This document shows positions 8,893 through 18,471 of a DNA stretch of 45,154 nt, in pieces. The DNA comes from Candidatus Woesearchaeota archaeon. Its GTDB lineage: Archaea > Nanobdellota > Nanobdellia > Woesearchaeales > UBA12501. The stretch is from contig JACPCA010000006.1 in NCBI GenBank assembly GCA_016180035.1, forward strand, positions 1 through 45,154. Reading direction: 5' to 3'. Both the position numbers and the translations under genes were made by a program. How positions within the stretch are numbered: the stretch's first letter is position 1; each line of letters begins with the position of its first letter. The notes under the pieces were generated by a model. The model did not search any database. It worked only from the letters and a program-made list of their open reading frames with translations, and had not been told where the DNA came from.

Positions 8893-10404
8893 ATGGCGTT
8901 ATACCTTGTTAAGACAGAGGCTGGAACAACCATGCTGAGCCAGCGGCAGCAAGCGTATGTACGATCCCCTCTCGGCGGTTATGTCAGAAAGGAGCCTGAA
9001 TTCTTGGCCGAAGGCGACATCGTCATTTTTGAAAAAGAACATGCGGCTATCGCACTTGATACTATTGATGAGGCTCTCGAAAGAAGAGACGATCGCTATG
9101 CGCGGGCAAAAGATCTCTTGTTTGAAAAAAACTCGCAAGGAGTGTATGTGCCAAGGCTGAGAACCAACCTGCTCCGCGGCCTTGCTTTTGGAAGCGCTGC
9201 AGAGGAACTTGGCAGTCCTGTTGGCACGCTTGGCGGCGTTCCAGAAGACCATCTTGAGGAAAAAATCTTAAAGGAGGGCCAAAGGGATGTTTCCGTTGCC
9301 GCCTATCGCGCAAGCGCCGACCTTGTTCACGGTCGTGTGGCAGAGTACGCCCAAACAATTCGTAAAGAAGGCGTTTCATGGGATACTGTCCTCAATTGGC
9401 TTCGCGGCAATGTTGTTGCGCCGCAGAACAAGCAGCTCCTGTACGCCCTCTCCCCAATCCACGATCAATTGGGGGCATGGGCAGCCTCGTTTCATGGAAA
9501 CGGAGAGATTGCTCAAGCATATCATGTTTATACTGGCATTCGCCAGAGCGTGATGGCGTATCTTGCAGAGCCGGCAAATAAAGGACTGGGAACAGGGTCG
9601 GGAGAAGAAAGAAGAAAAAGGGCTTTCCCTGAACAACTGTGCATTGAGGGCGAGATCGCCATCATTCTTGAAGAGTTTGGCGGCCTTGTCCGGCAAGGAT
9701 TTTTTGAGACAACTGTTCACGGCGTGGAGCAGTTGACAGGCAATTCTGGGCGGGAAGCTTTCAGCAGGAAAAAAAATGACCCGTCATTGGCGAAAGGCGT
9801 TTACACGGACAAGGCACCGGAAAGCATCAGCGTCCATGACCTTGACGAGATTGTGCATGCCTACAGCAAGCTCCTTGCGCCAATGCTGTACTATGGTCCA
9901 CCAGCAGCTGATGATCCATCAGGGGAAGAAGAGCATCCTTCCCAACGAACGGCATTTCCAGCGCATCAGGATGTTATCCGTTTAACGAAGGAAACGCTTC
10001 ATTCACTTGACATGCCTCTAACAACACGTCCGGCAGACATCATTGACGTGATTAAGCGCGATGCCGTCAAATTCGGCTATGATCCAAGGCAGGTTTTTGA
10101 AAATATCAAGAAGCGCACAGAAATGGAGTTGGAAGCTACGCATCGGTCATTTGCCGCCAATGCTGAAGCGTCTATGCTGGAAGAATATGAACGCACCATC
10201 GCACCAGCGCTGAAACAGGTCGGCAATGCTCCTTCAACAGAGCGCGCCTTTGCAAAGCAGCAGCGGAAACTCCTTCAAGCGCGTGGCAGGAGCATGATCA
10301 GCAGGATGAAAGCCGACGCCCAACAAAAGCTCATGGGCGCAAAGCAGTCCCTTCATGATGTTCTTCGGGAAGTTTTTATTGGCATTAACGAAGGGCAGCG
10401 GTGA
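8893..10404 (+). CDS. Hypothetical protein (~503 aa, helical)
   Basis: Long ORF beginning MALYLVKTEAGTTMLSQRQQ. TATA-like GTTTAAATATAT upstream. The predicted N-terminal extension lies in the MITE and was removed. Confidence 0.75.
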   Translation: MALYLVKTEAGTTMLSQRQQAYVRSPLGGYVRKEPEFLAEGDIVIFEKEHAAIALDTIDEALERRDDRYARAKDLLFEKNSQGVYVPRLRTNLLRGLAFGSAAEELGSPVGTLGGVPEDHLEEKILKEGQRDVSVAAYRASADLVHGRVAEYAQTIRKEGVSWDTVLNWLRGNVVAPQNKQLLYALSPIHDQLGAWAASFHGNGEIAQAYHVYTGIRQSVMAYLAEPANKGLGTGSGEERRKRAFPEQLCIEGEIAIILEEFGGLVRQGFFETTVHGVEQLTGNSGREAFSRKKNDPSLAKGVYTDKAPESISVHDLDEIVHAYSKLLAPMLYYGPPAADDPSGEEEHPSQRTAFPAHQDVIRLTKETLHSLDMPLTTRPADIIDVIKRDAVKFGYDPRQVFENIKKRTEMELEATHRSFAANAEASMLEEYERTIAPALKQVGNAPSTERAFAKQQRKLLQARGRSMISRMKADAQQKLMGAKQSLHDVLREVFIGINEGQR

Positions 10405-10412
10405 AAAACAGA

Positions 10413-11126
10413 TTACCGCCAAAACACGAACAGGTACGGTTTGCCGCCTATTCTTGTTGCCGTGTCGTTGAGAACGTGAATGTCATTTGGCGCCTGGAAC
10501 ACTGTTCTTGGCATGCCAATCTGGTAATTCTGAAGGTCGTGCAGGCTTGTTGACGATGCGGTATGAATGGCATTCGCCGGATTGGCTTGAATGTCTGCCG
10601 TGGAGAAGGGAAGCTTGACGATGGCGCCTCGTGCTTCAAGATAGGCGTCTTTTTCAACCTCAACCAGCGTCCCATTGCTTCGGAACATGACGGTTGGATT
10701 GGCTGTTGTCTGGAAAACAGGGATGCCGTCGAACTCTTTGGAGTATTCTCCCAAGCAAGAGCCGTATGCTGCCTTGATAAATTCACCGGTGTTCTGGCGG
10801 AAGGATGCCTCATCACCCAACGGCTTGTTCTGAAACCAGCCGCCATTTAACCCCTGGGCGTAAAAGGAACATTCTGCTGTCAGCGCAAGGCACTGCTGCT
10901 CAACATTTTCGTACAGCGCTGCTGTTTGTTTTGTGCTGAACAGGGAAGAGAAGAGGCTTTCTCCTTTCTCGTTCTTGACGGAGAAACTGAGAAACAGCAC
11001 TGCAAGAAGCAGGATGATTCCGACAACGGCAAATGCCGCCATCTGCGCTTTTTTTAGTGAAGGTTTTGTGAAGCCCATCGGGGGAGTGTTTCTTCCTGCT
11101 GGTATTCTTTTGCCCATTCCTCGCAT
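10413..11126 (-). CDS. Membrane-anchored hypothetical protein
   Basis: Single TM helix (MAAFAVVGIILLLAVLFLSFSV) followed by an extracellular domain; start may be the internal Met at 11078. Confidence 0.7.
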   Translation of the reverse strand: MRGMGKRIPAGRNTPPMGFTKPSLKKAQMAAFAVVGIILLLAVLFLSFSVKNEKGESLFSSLFSTKQTAALYENVEQQCLALTAECSFYAQGLNGGWFQNKPLGDEASFRQNTGEFIKAAYGSCLGEYSKEFDGIPVFQTTANPTVMFRSNGTLVEVEKDAYLEARGAIVKLPFSTADIQANPANAIHTASSTSLHDLQNYQIGMPRTVFQAPNDIHVLNDTATRIGGKPYLFVFWR

Positions 11127-13273
11127 TGGGGAAGGCGATAGGCTGCGATCATTGCATCAAAATGCCTTTTCTGGCCGTCGATTGCCGAGTAGAGCTGGAG
11201 AACGTCTTTTCCGTCAACGCTTTGGGTGATGATTCCGTTTTTGTCTTGCATCTTCCAGGGGAATCTTGTGTTTTGGAAGCTTCGGATGGCGTTGGGCTTG
11301 CTTGCTGTCCAGTTCCATGTCTCTGTTGCATTCGTGCCAGTAATTTTCACGTCGTCGAAGGAGAGGTCGTAGTCTTTTCCGTCAGCAATCACGTCTGCTT
11401 GAATAGCGCGGTAAAGGGTGAGCGTGAAGGTGTTTTGTGCTGATCTGCTTTCGATGACGTTGGTGAGCTTGTATGATTCCGGCATGATAGGATACAAAGA
11501 TGCATCTTCTGCTGCTTCTTTTATTGTTTGGTTGTTTTTGTATTCTGTTGTTGTCAGTTTCATTGTTCTTTCTTTGTCAAAGAAGTGGAAGGTTGGGCGC
11601 TGGTAGGTGATGATGCCGGTGAGTTCTAAACTGTTGTTGTGGATGAAGGCATCCTGTTCGCTTTGCTTATTGTCGAAGGTGATGGTGTAGCGTGGCTGGT
11701 TTGCCGGGCGGTAGATGGCGTAGCTGGCGGCGAAGCTGTAGTCTGGCACGGCGTAGTATTGGTTGAGGTCACCGTAGAAGGGGTTGGGCGGGAGTTGGGG
11801 GATGATTGACGCTGCCTGTTCAGGGCTGAGCTTGTAGGCGGGGTCGTCGTGGACGTCGTGGTAGTAGATGCCGGGCGAGTCGAGCGTTGCTTTGGTGATG
11901 TTCTTTGCTGCCTTGTCCATGATGATGCTGAACGATCCGTGACGGACGTGGTCAGTGTAGTGGCCGTAATGAATGCTGGTGTCGGCGTTAGTGTTCGTGA
12001 TGGTTTCTTGGCTTTCGGTGATGGAGTGCGTGATGACAGCATCGTCTTGGACTGCGGCGTGTTCGATGACGTTCTTGTCGGCATTGCCGACGCTGACCAT
12101 CATGCCCTCATCAGCTACTGCCGTAAAAGAGCCACTATTAAATTCGAGAGCAACTTTATCCCCTTCTTTTCCTTTCACTTTCAGCAGGCAGTCGGTGCAT
12201 TGTTTTGTGAGAAAGCTGTCAAGGCGGTTTTGTTCTTTCGGATTCAGCCCGTGCCGTACTTCGAATCCGTCGTTTAAGCCATCATCGTCCATGTCGTTAT
12301 TCTTGTAGTCATACTTGAGGGTTGCTTCCTTGATGTCGCTGATGCCATCATGATCGGAGTCAACGAAAAAGTTGTTCTTGGATAGGTTGAGTTCCTTGAC
12401 CAAGTCTTTTCCTTGATAGAAGAATTGGCTGGTGCTTCCATTAGCCATTAGCTCGACTGATTCCTTGTCCGACCGGCCGAGCGTGTTCTTGTTTTTCGCA
12501 TCCGTCGGGTAGCGCATCATTTCATCATAATCATCAAGTCCATCGCCATCCGTGTCTTTATTGTTCTTGTTCAACCCATTGGTATCTTCCAAGCTGTCAC
12601 CCAAGCCATCACTATCAAGATCGGCAAAGTTCGTGTTGGGCAGGAATGTGTTGGAATTTGACGAGAGAGGGTTTTGGAAGACTAGCTCGGCATCTTTATT
12701 GAAAACGGTTTCTATCTTGGCAATAACACAATTATTGAACGTGATGGTTGTGCTGGCGGCATCTTCAATACTTGCAAGAGGATAGTTCAAGAAAAGAATA
12801 GCGGCAGAACCAAAGGTTAATGTTTGAGAAGCTGAATTGTAGTTGAGATTGTTTATTCCTGTTAGTGATACGCCGCACACGCTAAACTCATCAATGGTTG
12901 ATGCAGTTACGCCGCCGTTACCTAATACCACATTATTTCCAAACCATAATTGTACATCATTTTCCGCAGCATAATCAACAGAACTTGACGTTATGACCCC
13001 GCCAGAAACAGATACTGTTGAGCCAGCTGGGAAGGTCACAATTCCATGTAAGGTTGTTGCAGTGATTGATACTAAAGGCACACCATTAAAGTCCTGACGC
13101 TGCAAAACAGCATCCTCAATCTGTCCTTTCAATTCATAAGGATCATCCCTACCACCGCCTGCTCTTCTACTAAAAATATCATCATCTTGAGCGACTACAA
13201 AGAGTAATAAATGTAGCAATAATAATAGTAACCCTAAAATTTGTAGTAACAAGCTTATTTTTCTATAATTCAA
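11054..13273 (-). CDS. Secreted surface protein with thrombospondin type-3-like Ca-binding repeats
   Basis: Signal peptide; DLDSDGLGDSLEDTNGLNKNNKDTDGDGLDDYDEM and DSDHDGISDIKEATLKYDYKNNDMDDDGLNDGFEV repeats. Confidence 0.88.
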   Translation of the reverse strand: MNYRKISLLLQILGLLLLLLHLLLFVVAQDDDIFSRRAGGGRDDPYELKGQIEDAVLQRQDFNGVPLVSITATTLHGIVTFPAGSTVSVSGGVITSSSVDYAAENDVQLWFGNNVVLGNGGVTASTIDEFSVCGVSLTGINNLNYNSASQTLTFGSAAILFLNYPLASIEDAASTTITFNNCVIAKIETVFNKDAELVFQNPLSSNSNTFLPNTNFADLDSDGLGDSLEDTNGLNKNNKDTDGDGLDDYDEMMRYPTDAKNKNTLGRSDKESVELMANGSTSQFFYQGKDLVKELNLSKNNFFVDSDHDGISDIKEATLKYDYKNNDMDDDGLNDGFEVRHGLNPKEQNRLDSFLTKQCTDCLLKVKGKEGDKVALEFNSGSFTAVADEGMMVSVGNADKNVIEHAAVQDDAVITHSITESQETITNTNADTSIHYGHYTDHVRHGSFSIIMDKAAKNITKATLDSPGIYYHDVHDDPAYKLSPEQAASIIPQLPPNPFYGDLNQYYAVPDYSFAASYAIYRPANQPRYTITFDNKQSEQDAFIHNNSLELTGIITYQRPTFHFFDKERTMKLTTTEYKNNQTIKEAAEDASLYPIMPESYKLTNVIESRSAQNTFTLTLYRAIQADVIADGKDYDLSFDDVKITGTNATETWNWTASKPNAIRSFQNTRFPWKMQDKNGIITQSVDGKDVLQLYSAIDGQKRHFDAMIAAYRLPQCEEWAKEYQQEETLPRWASQNLH

Positions 13274-13290
13274 AAAGACACACCTCTTTT

Positions 13291-13902
13291 TTATTGGCTC
13301 ACTTTTTGTACTTGTACTAAGGTATCACCATTCCATCTTGCAGTGTAAGGCTTATCATCATATTTATTAGTTATGTTAAAGTCAATCCAACCAGCATATT
13401 GCTTAATCCAACTTGGTATAAATCGATCATCCATAGGCCCTCCTATTGAAACGTCTATCTTCACGTTCTTGTCATACGTCTTGCCGGTGAGGACGTCGTG
13501 GCGGGCGTACATGACGGTTTGGGGAAAAACATCTTCAATATTAAATGCTTCTTTGAATTGCTGCCGTGTCATGTTTCCTCGTCTCCAAATAACGTCCACG
13601 GGAACGTAAAAGAAATCAATTTGCGGATATTTCGCTGCCAAAGCCTCAACAACTTTTTTCATTCGTTGGCAAACGGGACGAATTGTTACTCTCTCATCAA
13701 GATCTTCTTCCTCAATCCCAAAATAAGCTATTGTTGGTCTTTTGTTGTCACGCACTCGTTCAGCAAAAGAGTACTGGTCAAGAATTTCTAACTTGCCATC
13801 AGCAGCCTCGCTTTCCGTATTTAATCCAGCAAGAAAGCATAGTCCTGTAAGACCGCTTAATCGTACAAAATCTCTCCTTGTTAGTTCTCCAAGCTCTGCC
13901 AT
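13291..13902 (-). CDS. Tat-signal-like exported protein, possibly thioredoxin-fold
   Basis: N-terminal TRRDFVRLSGLTGLCFLAGL twin-arginine motif; remainder resembles a thioredoxin-like region, uncertain. Confidence 0.65.
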   Translation of the reverse strand: MAELGELTRRDFVRLSGLTGLCFLAGLNTESEAADGKLEILDQYSFAERVRDNKRPTIAYFGIEEEDLDERVTIRPVCQRMKKVVEALAAKYPQIDFFYVPVDVIWRRGNMTRQQFKEAFNIEDVFPQTVMYARHDVLTGKTYDKNVKIDVSIGGPMDDRFIPSWIKQYAGWIDFNITNKYDDKPYTARWNGDTLVQVQKVSQ

Positions 13903-13999
13903 GCCAAGTCTTAAAGTGAAGGATGTTTATAAAGATTGAGGGTAAAAAATGCCAAGAGATAATGCTATTGTCAAAAAAGACAGTAAAAACTGGATGAAT

Positions 14000-16423
14000 T
14001 TAATAATCAAATGTCCATGAAGGAGTGCTGTCATCGCCATCATGATTGGTAATGTTGGTTTGTTCACTTCCATCAGGTTCCATAGTATAAATCTCGCCAT
14101 TACCATCCCTATTTGAGCTAAATACTATTTTTCTGCCGTCCGGTGACCATGAAGGATTAAAGTCAGCGAATGAATTGTTTGTTAATCTATACAGTGTACT
14201 GCTGCTTAAGGTAAGAGCATATAGCTGACCAAGTGGGGCTCCTTCCAGTGCCCACATTTCAAATGCGATTTTTGTTCCATCTGGAGACCAAGAACTTTTC
14301 TCTATGACCGCACCATAATCTGTTAAACGACGAACTTCAGTCCCATCACTATTTATTGTGTACAAGTCGTACATAAGATTCCTTCCCCTATCAGAAGAAA
14401 ATACGATTTTTTCCCCATCTGGTGACCAACTGGGGTATTTATCATCACTATCGTTATTAGTTATATTTTCAGGGTGGAGAGTAGAACCCGAACTAACATC
14501 ACGGATCACATATATTTCTGCGTTGCCGTCACGATAACTAGTAAAGGCTATTGCCCCCCCATCCGGTGACCAAGCTGGTGTTACATCTATACTGCTATTA
14601 TTGGTTATCCTTGACGGTGACGTCCCATCAGGATCCATCATGTAAATTTCACTATTTCCATCTCTTGACGCTTCAAAAGCGATTCTTGCCCCACCTGGAG
14701 ACCACGCCGGCCAGTAGTCATCAGTGCTATTAGAAGTAATGCGGCGTTGATCAGTACCATCAGCGTTCATAGTATAAATTTCCCAATTTCCGTCCCTAAG
14801 CCAGCTAAAAGCGATTCGCCCTTCACTCTCGATTATGGCAGTACAAACATCGTCAATACAGGTTTCAGCATCACTGCAATCATCTTGTATTCCTTCAATA
14901 TTACCACAGCTATCAACCCATCGGACATTCCCATCCCAGCATATTGTAGAATAATGTGAAGAACATGATGGTGAGTCATCTATACAACTGCCACCACTGC
15001 AATGTTGGGAGGCTGCGCAGGCGTAGTAGATTTCTTCGACATTGCCGCAATTGTCAATCCAATAAACATCACCGTCGTGGCAAACCTGATCAAAATGGGG
15101 GACGCAACCAAGTATTTCCTCAACGCAATGGTCATCCTCACAGATGTAGCCATCTGCGGAGCAATTCTCAAGAATCTCCCAATTAATGCCACAGCTATCA
15201 ACTGAATACAAATAGTCCGCGACACATTCCCAACGATAATTGGGAATGCAGGCACACCAACCACCGCTGTTACAGATACTCCCCTCCATATGGTGATCGC
15301 AATCAACCAACAACTCTGCTGGTTCTCCACAAGTGTCCAATATGTAAACAGTATTGTCTATACAAACTGTTTCTTGATCTTCAAAACGTGGAATTCGGCA
15401 ATCCTCATCAATTATCCCGTCACAATCATCATCTTTATGATTCCCTACAATCTCATCAATTGATGCCTGGCAAACAAAAGTTGATATCGCTGCTGTTGCA
15501 GGGGTTGGAGTATTAGGCAGGTAAACGTACTGATGCGCAACTTGGCAGTTTTCTGTCACATCAGGTATGATGGGTGCAATATCATACTGTTCAAGAATAT
15601 CGCTGAGGTACGGCTCAATCGTAAGCGCTTTGTTTATAACCGCCGTTATTTCATCGGTTCCGCTTAGGAAGAGCTTCTTAATGATGAACGATCCGATATT
15701 ATAACGGAGAACAACTTCTTCATGGGGAACGCAGCCATAATACGCATCAGGATCCTCTAATAACTCTGAAAAAGCAGTAATAGCATCAAGAGAATGATCA
15801 GGATCATCATGGTGATACGCATCAAACATCATCGGTGCAGAAGTCAGTGATATTTGATACCGTTTGTCAGCGCTTCTTGCAGGTGATTGTAAGGGAAATG
15901 CCCTTAAATGTGATGTAAAATTAGGGTGATAAACGTGAACAGCAACTGACTGTGAACGATAAAAGAGATCAACTCTTGCATCTCTAATCGGCATCCCATA
16001 ATCATCAGTAACAAAGAGGGTAACAGAATCAACGGGAATCTCGCTATCGTATGGATGAGAAATAACAAGCCCCTGTTTGTCAGTAAAACCATAATAAAAC
16101 CCAGTGGGAATAAGACGCCCAGAAATATAATCATAATTCTCGTAAGCAACTCCTTCCTCATGGGCAAGAACACAAGTACCTTTTTCGTGGAATCTATCAC
16201 AGAACCTATCAAACCCCATCCAATCTTCGCACTGATCGTCAGTTTCACATTCCTTTTTTCCTTCATCAGCGCCTTTACAGGCTGCAAGAACGCCTAACAA
16301 GGTAATAACTCGCGCCAAAGAAGTGAATGATGATCTTCCTCCCTGTTTAGGTCGCTTTCTTATAGAAGAATACTTTTTTGTGATGCTTTTAATAATATCC
16401 TCAAGTTTTGGTAGTAATGGCAT
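14000..16423 (-). CDS. Surface protein: Cys-rich repeats plus C-terminal TolB/PD40-type beta-propeller
   Basis: Repeated WSPDG.KIAFSS.RDGN.EIYTM.PDG blades; four CGN/CGI-type Cys repeats; DDDCDGIIDEDC motif. Confidence 0.88.
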   Translation of the reverse strand: MPLLPKLEDIIKSITKKYSSIRKRPKQGGRSSFTSLARVITLLGVLAACKGADEGKKECETDDQCEDWMGFDRFCDRFHEKGTCVLAHEEGVAYENYDYISGRLIPTGFYYGFTDKQGLVISHPYDSEIPVDSVTLFVTDDYGMPIRDARVDLFYRSQSVAVHVYHPNFTSHLRAFPLQSPARSADKRYQISLTSAPMMFDAYHHDDPDHSLDAITAFSELLEDPDAYYGCVPHEEVVLRYNIGSFIIKKLFLSGTDEITAVINKALTIEPYLSDILEQYDIAPIIPDVTENCQVAHQYVYLPNTPTPATAAISTFVCQASIDEIVGNHKDDDCDGIIDEDCRIPRFEDQETVCIDNTVYILDTCGEPAELLVDCDHHMEGSICNSGGWCACIPNYRWECVADYLYSVDSCGINWEILENCSADGYICEDDHCVEEILGCVPHFDQVCHDGDVYWIDNCGNVEEIYYACAASQHCSGGSCIDDSPSCSSHYSTICWDGNVRWVDSCGNIEGIQDDCSDAETCIDDVCTAIIESEGRIAFSWLRDGNWEIYTMNADGTDQRRITSNSTDDYWPAWSPGGARIAFEASRDGNSEIYMMDPDGTSPSRITNNSSIDVTPAWSPDGGAIAFTSYRDGNAEIYVIRDVSSGSTLHPENITNNDSDDKYPSWSPDGEKIVFSSDRGRNLMYDLYTINSDGTEVRRLTDYGAVIEKSSWSPDGTKIAFEMWALEGAPLGQLYALTLSSSTLYRLTNNSFADFNPSWSPDGRKIVFSSNRDGNGEIYTMEPDGSEQTNITNHDGDDSTPSWTFDY

Positions 16424-16550
16424 AGTGGACCTGTCGTTCCTTCAGCACATGCCTTTTTTTCACACCAGCAGACAGATAAGTTCTTCTTCTTCTTTATAAA
16501 CCTTACTGGGATATTCTGGTTTCAGAAGGGGGAAAGTCAATTCTTGGTTG

Positions 16551-16606
16551 TTTGGGTGATGATTCCTTGATCGTCTTGCATCTTCCAGGGGAATCTTGTG
16601 TTTTGG
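16551..16606 (-). pseudogene. Short remnant matching the 3' coding region of the 11054-13273 gene
   Basis: 52/56 nt identical to 11221-11276. Minus strand reads PQNTRFPWKMQDDQGIITQ compared with FQNTRFPWKMQDKNGIITQ. Confidence 0.85.
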
Positions 16607-16657
16607 GGGCTTCTTCTACAGAGTTTATGGTGTCATGTGCTGAGTATGCCACCACCC

Positions 16658-17668
16658 TCACCCATACCACTTCCTCTTCACTGCATCAATCTTCTTCTCG
16701 TAATGGTAACAGAGGATAAAAAAGAGGATCGCTAAAAGATAGAGTATTCTGTCCCGGCTGTTATTTTGTTCAAGGTTATACCGCTGCAGGGCAGAAGCAG
16801 GGTCTTCATTCGTTACGATTGTCATCGGGGGTATGCCAACAGCGCCTGGTTTTGGCATATTATACGAGAACGAGAAGCCGTGGCCAAGGTCAACACCAAC
16901 AATCATCTTCACTGGATCGTCAATCGCTGTCAAAAAGCCCGTATCAGAAAAAGACACTTCAGAAGCGTGAGAGGCAACCTGTTTTGGAATGATCTCGTAA
17001 ACGATATACGTTCCGGGGAGCGGGCCAATCTCTGTCGTGATCTCGATGCTGTCCTCCATGGCCTGATATGTTTTACGAATAGCTGCCTGGACTATACTAT
17101 CCTGTGGGATCAGTGCATCGTCAATCATCGCTGCAGCAGATGAGCTGTCAATCTCCGGCAGGGAAGAAGGGAGCGGAGGTTGGTTGTGCTGCTCTTCTTC
17201 AACAACTTGAACAGCTGGAGAACTGTTGTCCAAGGCAGAGATGGCATCTCCTTCTTCGGCCATTGGCTGGCCATCAGGGCTTTCAACAGTAGAAGGGAGG
17301 TGAACATCATAATTGTTGATAACGTCGAGCGTGTTGGAAGAGATGTCATACTCGCCGACGTTATTGAAATAGAATCCAGTCACATACCCTTCTATCGTGC
17401 AGCCGGTGATGGAGATGTTCTTCCTGTTTGCTGCAGTGATTGCCGTCCCGCTCCTGTCCCCTCGCAAAACTGTCCCTAGACAGGTGATAGAAATGTCATC
17501 CCCTGAAACAGTCATTCCGTGAGGCAGATAGTACTCTCCACCGCAAAATTGGACTGACGTGCCGATTTCCATCCAGTCCAGGGGGGCAATGCAGCCCTGC
17601 GCTTTTCCAGCGGGAACCAACAGTATGGCCAGCAGCGCAAGAAGCGTGAAGAGGGCTGTTCTTTTCAT
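16658..17668 (-). CDS. Secreted, C-terminally anchored protein with parallel beta-helix (NosD-like) N-terminal region
   Basis: Signal peptide; ISITCLGTVLRGDRSGTAITAANRKNISITGCTIEGYVTGFYFNNVGEYDISSNTL; C-terminal TM ILYLLAILFFILCYHYEKK. Confidence 0.75.
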   Translation of the reverse strand: MKRTALFTLLALLAILLVPAGKAQGCIAPLDWMEIGTSVQFCGGEYYLPHGMTVSGDDISITCLGTVLRGDRSGTAITAANRKNISITGCTIEGYVTGFYFNNVGEYDISSNTLDVINNYDVHLPSTVESPDGQPMAEEGDAISALDNSSPAVQVVEEEQHNQPPLPSSLPEIDSSSAAAMIDDALIPQDSIVQAAIRKTYQAMEDSIEITTEIGPLPGTYIVYEIIPKQVASHASEVSFSDTGFLTAIDDPVKMIVGVDLGHGFSFSYNMPKPGAVGIPPMTIVTNEDPASALQRYNLEQNNSRDRILYLLAILFFILCYHYEKKIDAVKRKWYG

Positions 17669-17955
17669 GGGTACGCTCCCCAGTATTCATAATACCGCCG
17701 CGCAACAAAGAAGAGAAACACTGCCAGGAAGAGGACAATGCCCCCATTCACCAGGTTGATGTTCCAGTAATGCCCTGTTGCAGCGAATATGATCGGAAAC
17801 CCAACTGCGTCAAGCAGATAAAAAAAAAGCACAAAGATGATGGTGAGCACTGCAGCATTAAAGAACGGCGGATAGGATAACAGCATATCCAGCAGCTTTC
17901 CCCGCACGACGACTTCTGTCCTGCCGCGCCTCAAGGTTATATCATCATCTGCCAT
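17665..17955 (-). CDS. Small two-TM membrane protein
   Basis: Two hydrophobic helices; 4-nt overlap with the downstream gene. Confidence 0.65.
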   Translation of the reverse strand: MADDDITLRRGRTEVVVRGKLLDMLLSYPPFFNAAVLTIIFVLFFYLLDAVGFPIIFAATGHYWNINLVNGGIVLFLAVFLFFVARRYYEYWGAYP

Positions 17956-18016
17956 GTCAGAATTGCAGCAATTGTTCTTTATAAATGTTGTTAAGAGCGT
18001 TTTTACTTCAAAAACA

Positions 18017-18215
18017 GGCTCTGTAGAAAATGTTATACTATACGGGGCGCCGCCGTGATTTTCTTGAACGCTCTTTTTTCTTTCCCACCCTGCTTAGGCG
18101 AGGTGGGAAAGAAAAAAGGCCAAGACAAAGTAGACACGGCGGTGCCCCAAATTGTTTTTTTAGCCGAAAACAGCGCTTTGACGACTAAAAACAAAGAAAG
18201 ACTTTCTACAGAGCC
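18017..18215 (+). mobile_element. MITE-like element family B (199 bp)
   Basis: GGCTCTGTAGAAA/TTTCTACAGAGCC perfect 13-bp inverted ends; 9-bp direct repeat TCAAAAACA at 18008-18016 and 18216-18224; central GGGGCGCCGCCGTG/CACGGCGGTGCCCC and CTTTCCCACC/GGTGGGAAAG stems. Confidence 0.92.
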
Positions 18216-18260
18216 TCAAAAACAAAAAGTTTTATATATTAGTATTGGCTATAACAAGTA

Positions 18261-18470
18261 TTGATGCCAATAACCCTTGCCATTACCAGCCACGCCAAAG
18301 AAAGAATGGCAGTTCATGGCATTACTAAGGAACAGGTCAAAATCGCTATTGAGCGTGGCGCAAAAGTAAAGCAGACAGATGGGTACCTTACATCGTTTAC
18401 TTATATCAAGGTAGCATATAAAAAAATTGGAGAAAACACCTATAAGATAAAAACCGTGTTTGTGGACTAA
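18261..18470 (+). CDS. DUF4258-like protein, putative toxin
   Basis: SHAKERMAVHGITKEQVKIAIERGAKVKQTDGYLTSFTYIKVAYKKIGENTYKIKTVFVD. Confidence 0.75.
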   Translation: MMPITLAITSHAKERMAVHGITKEQVKIAIERGAKVKQTDGYLTSFTYIKVAYKKIGENTYKIKTVFVD

Positions 18471-18471
18471 C

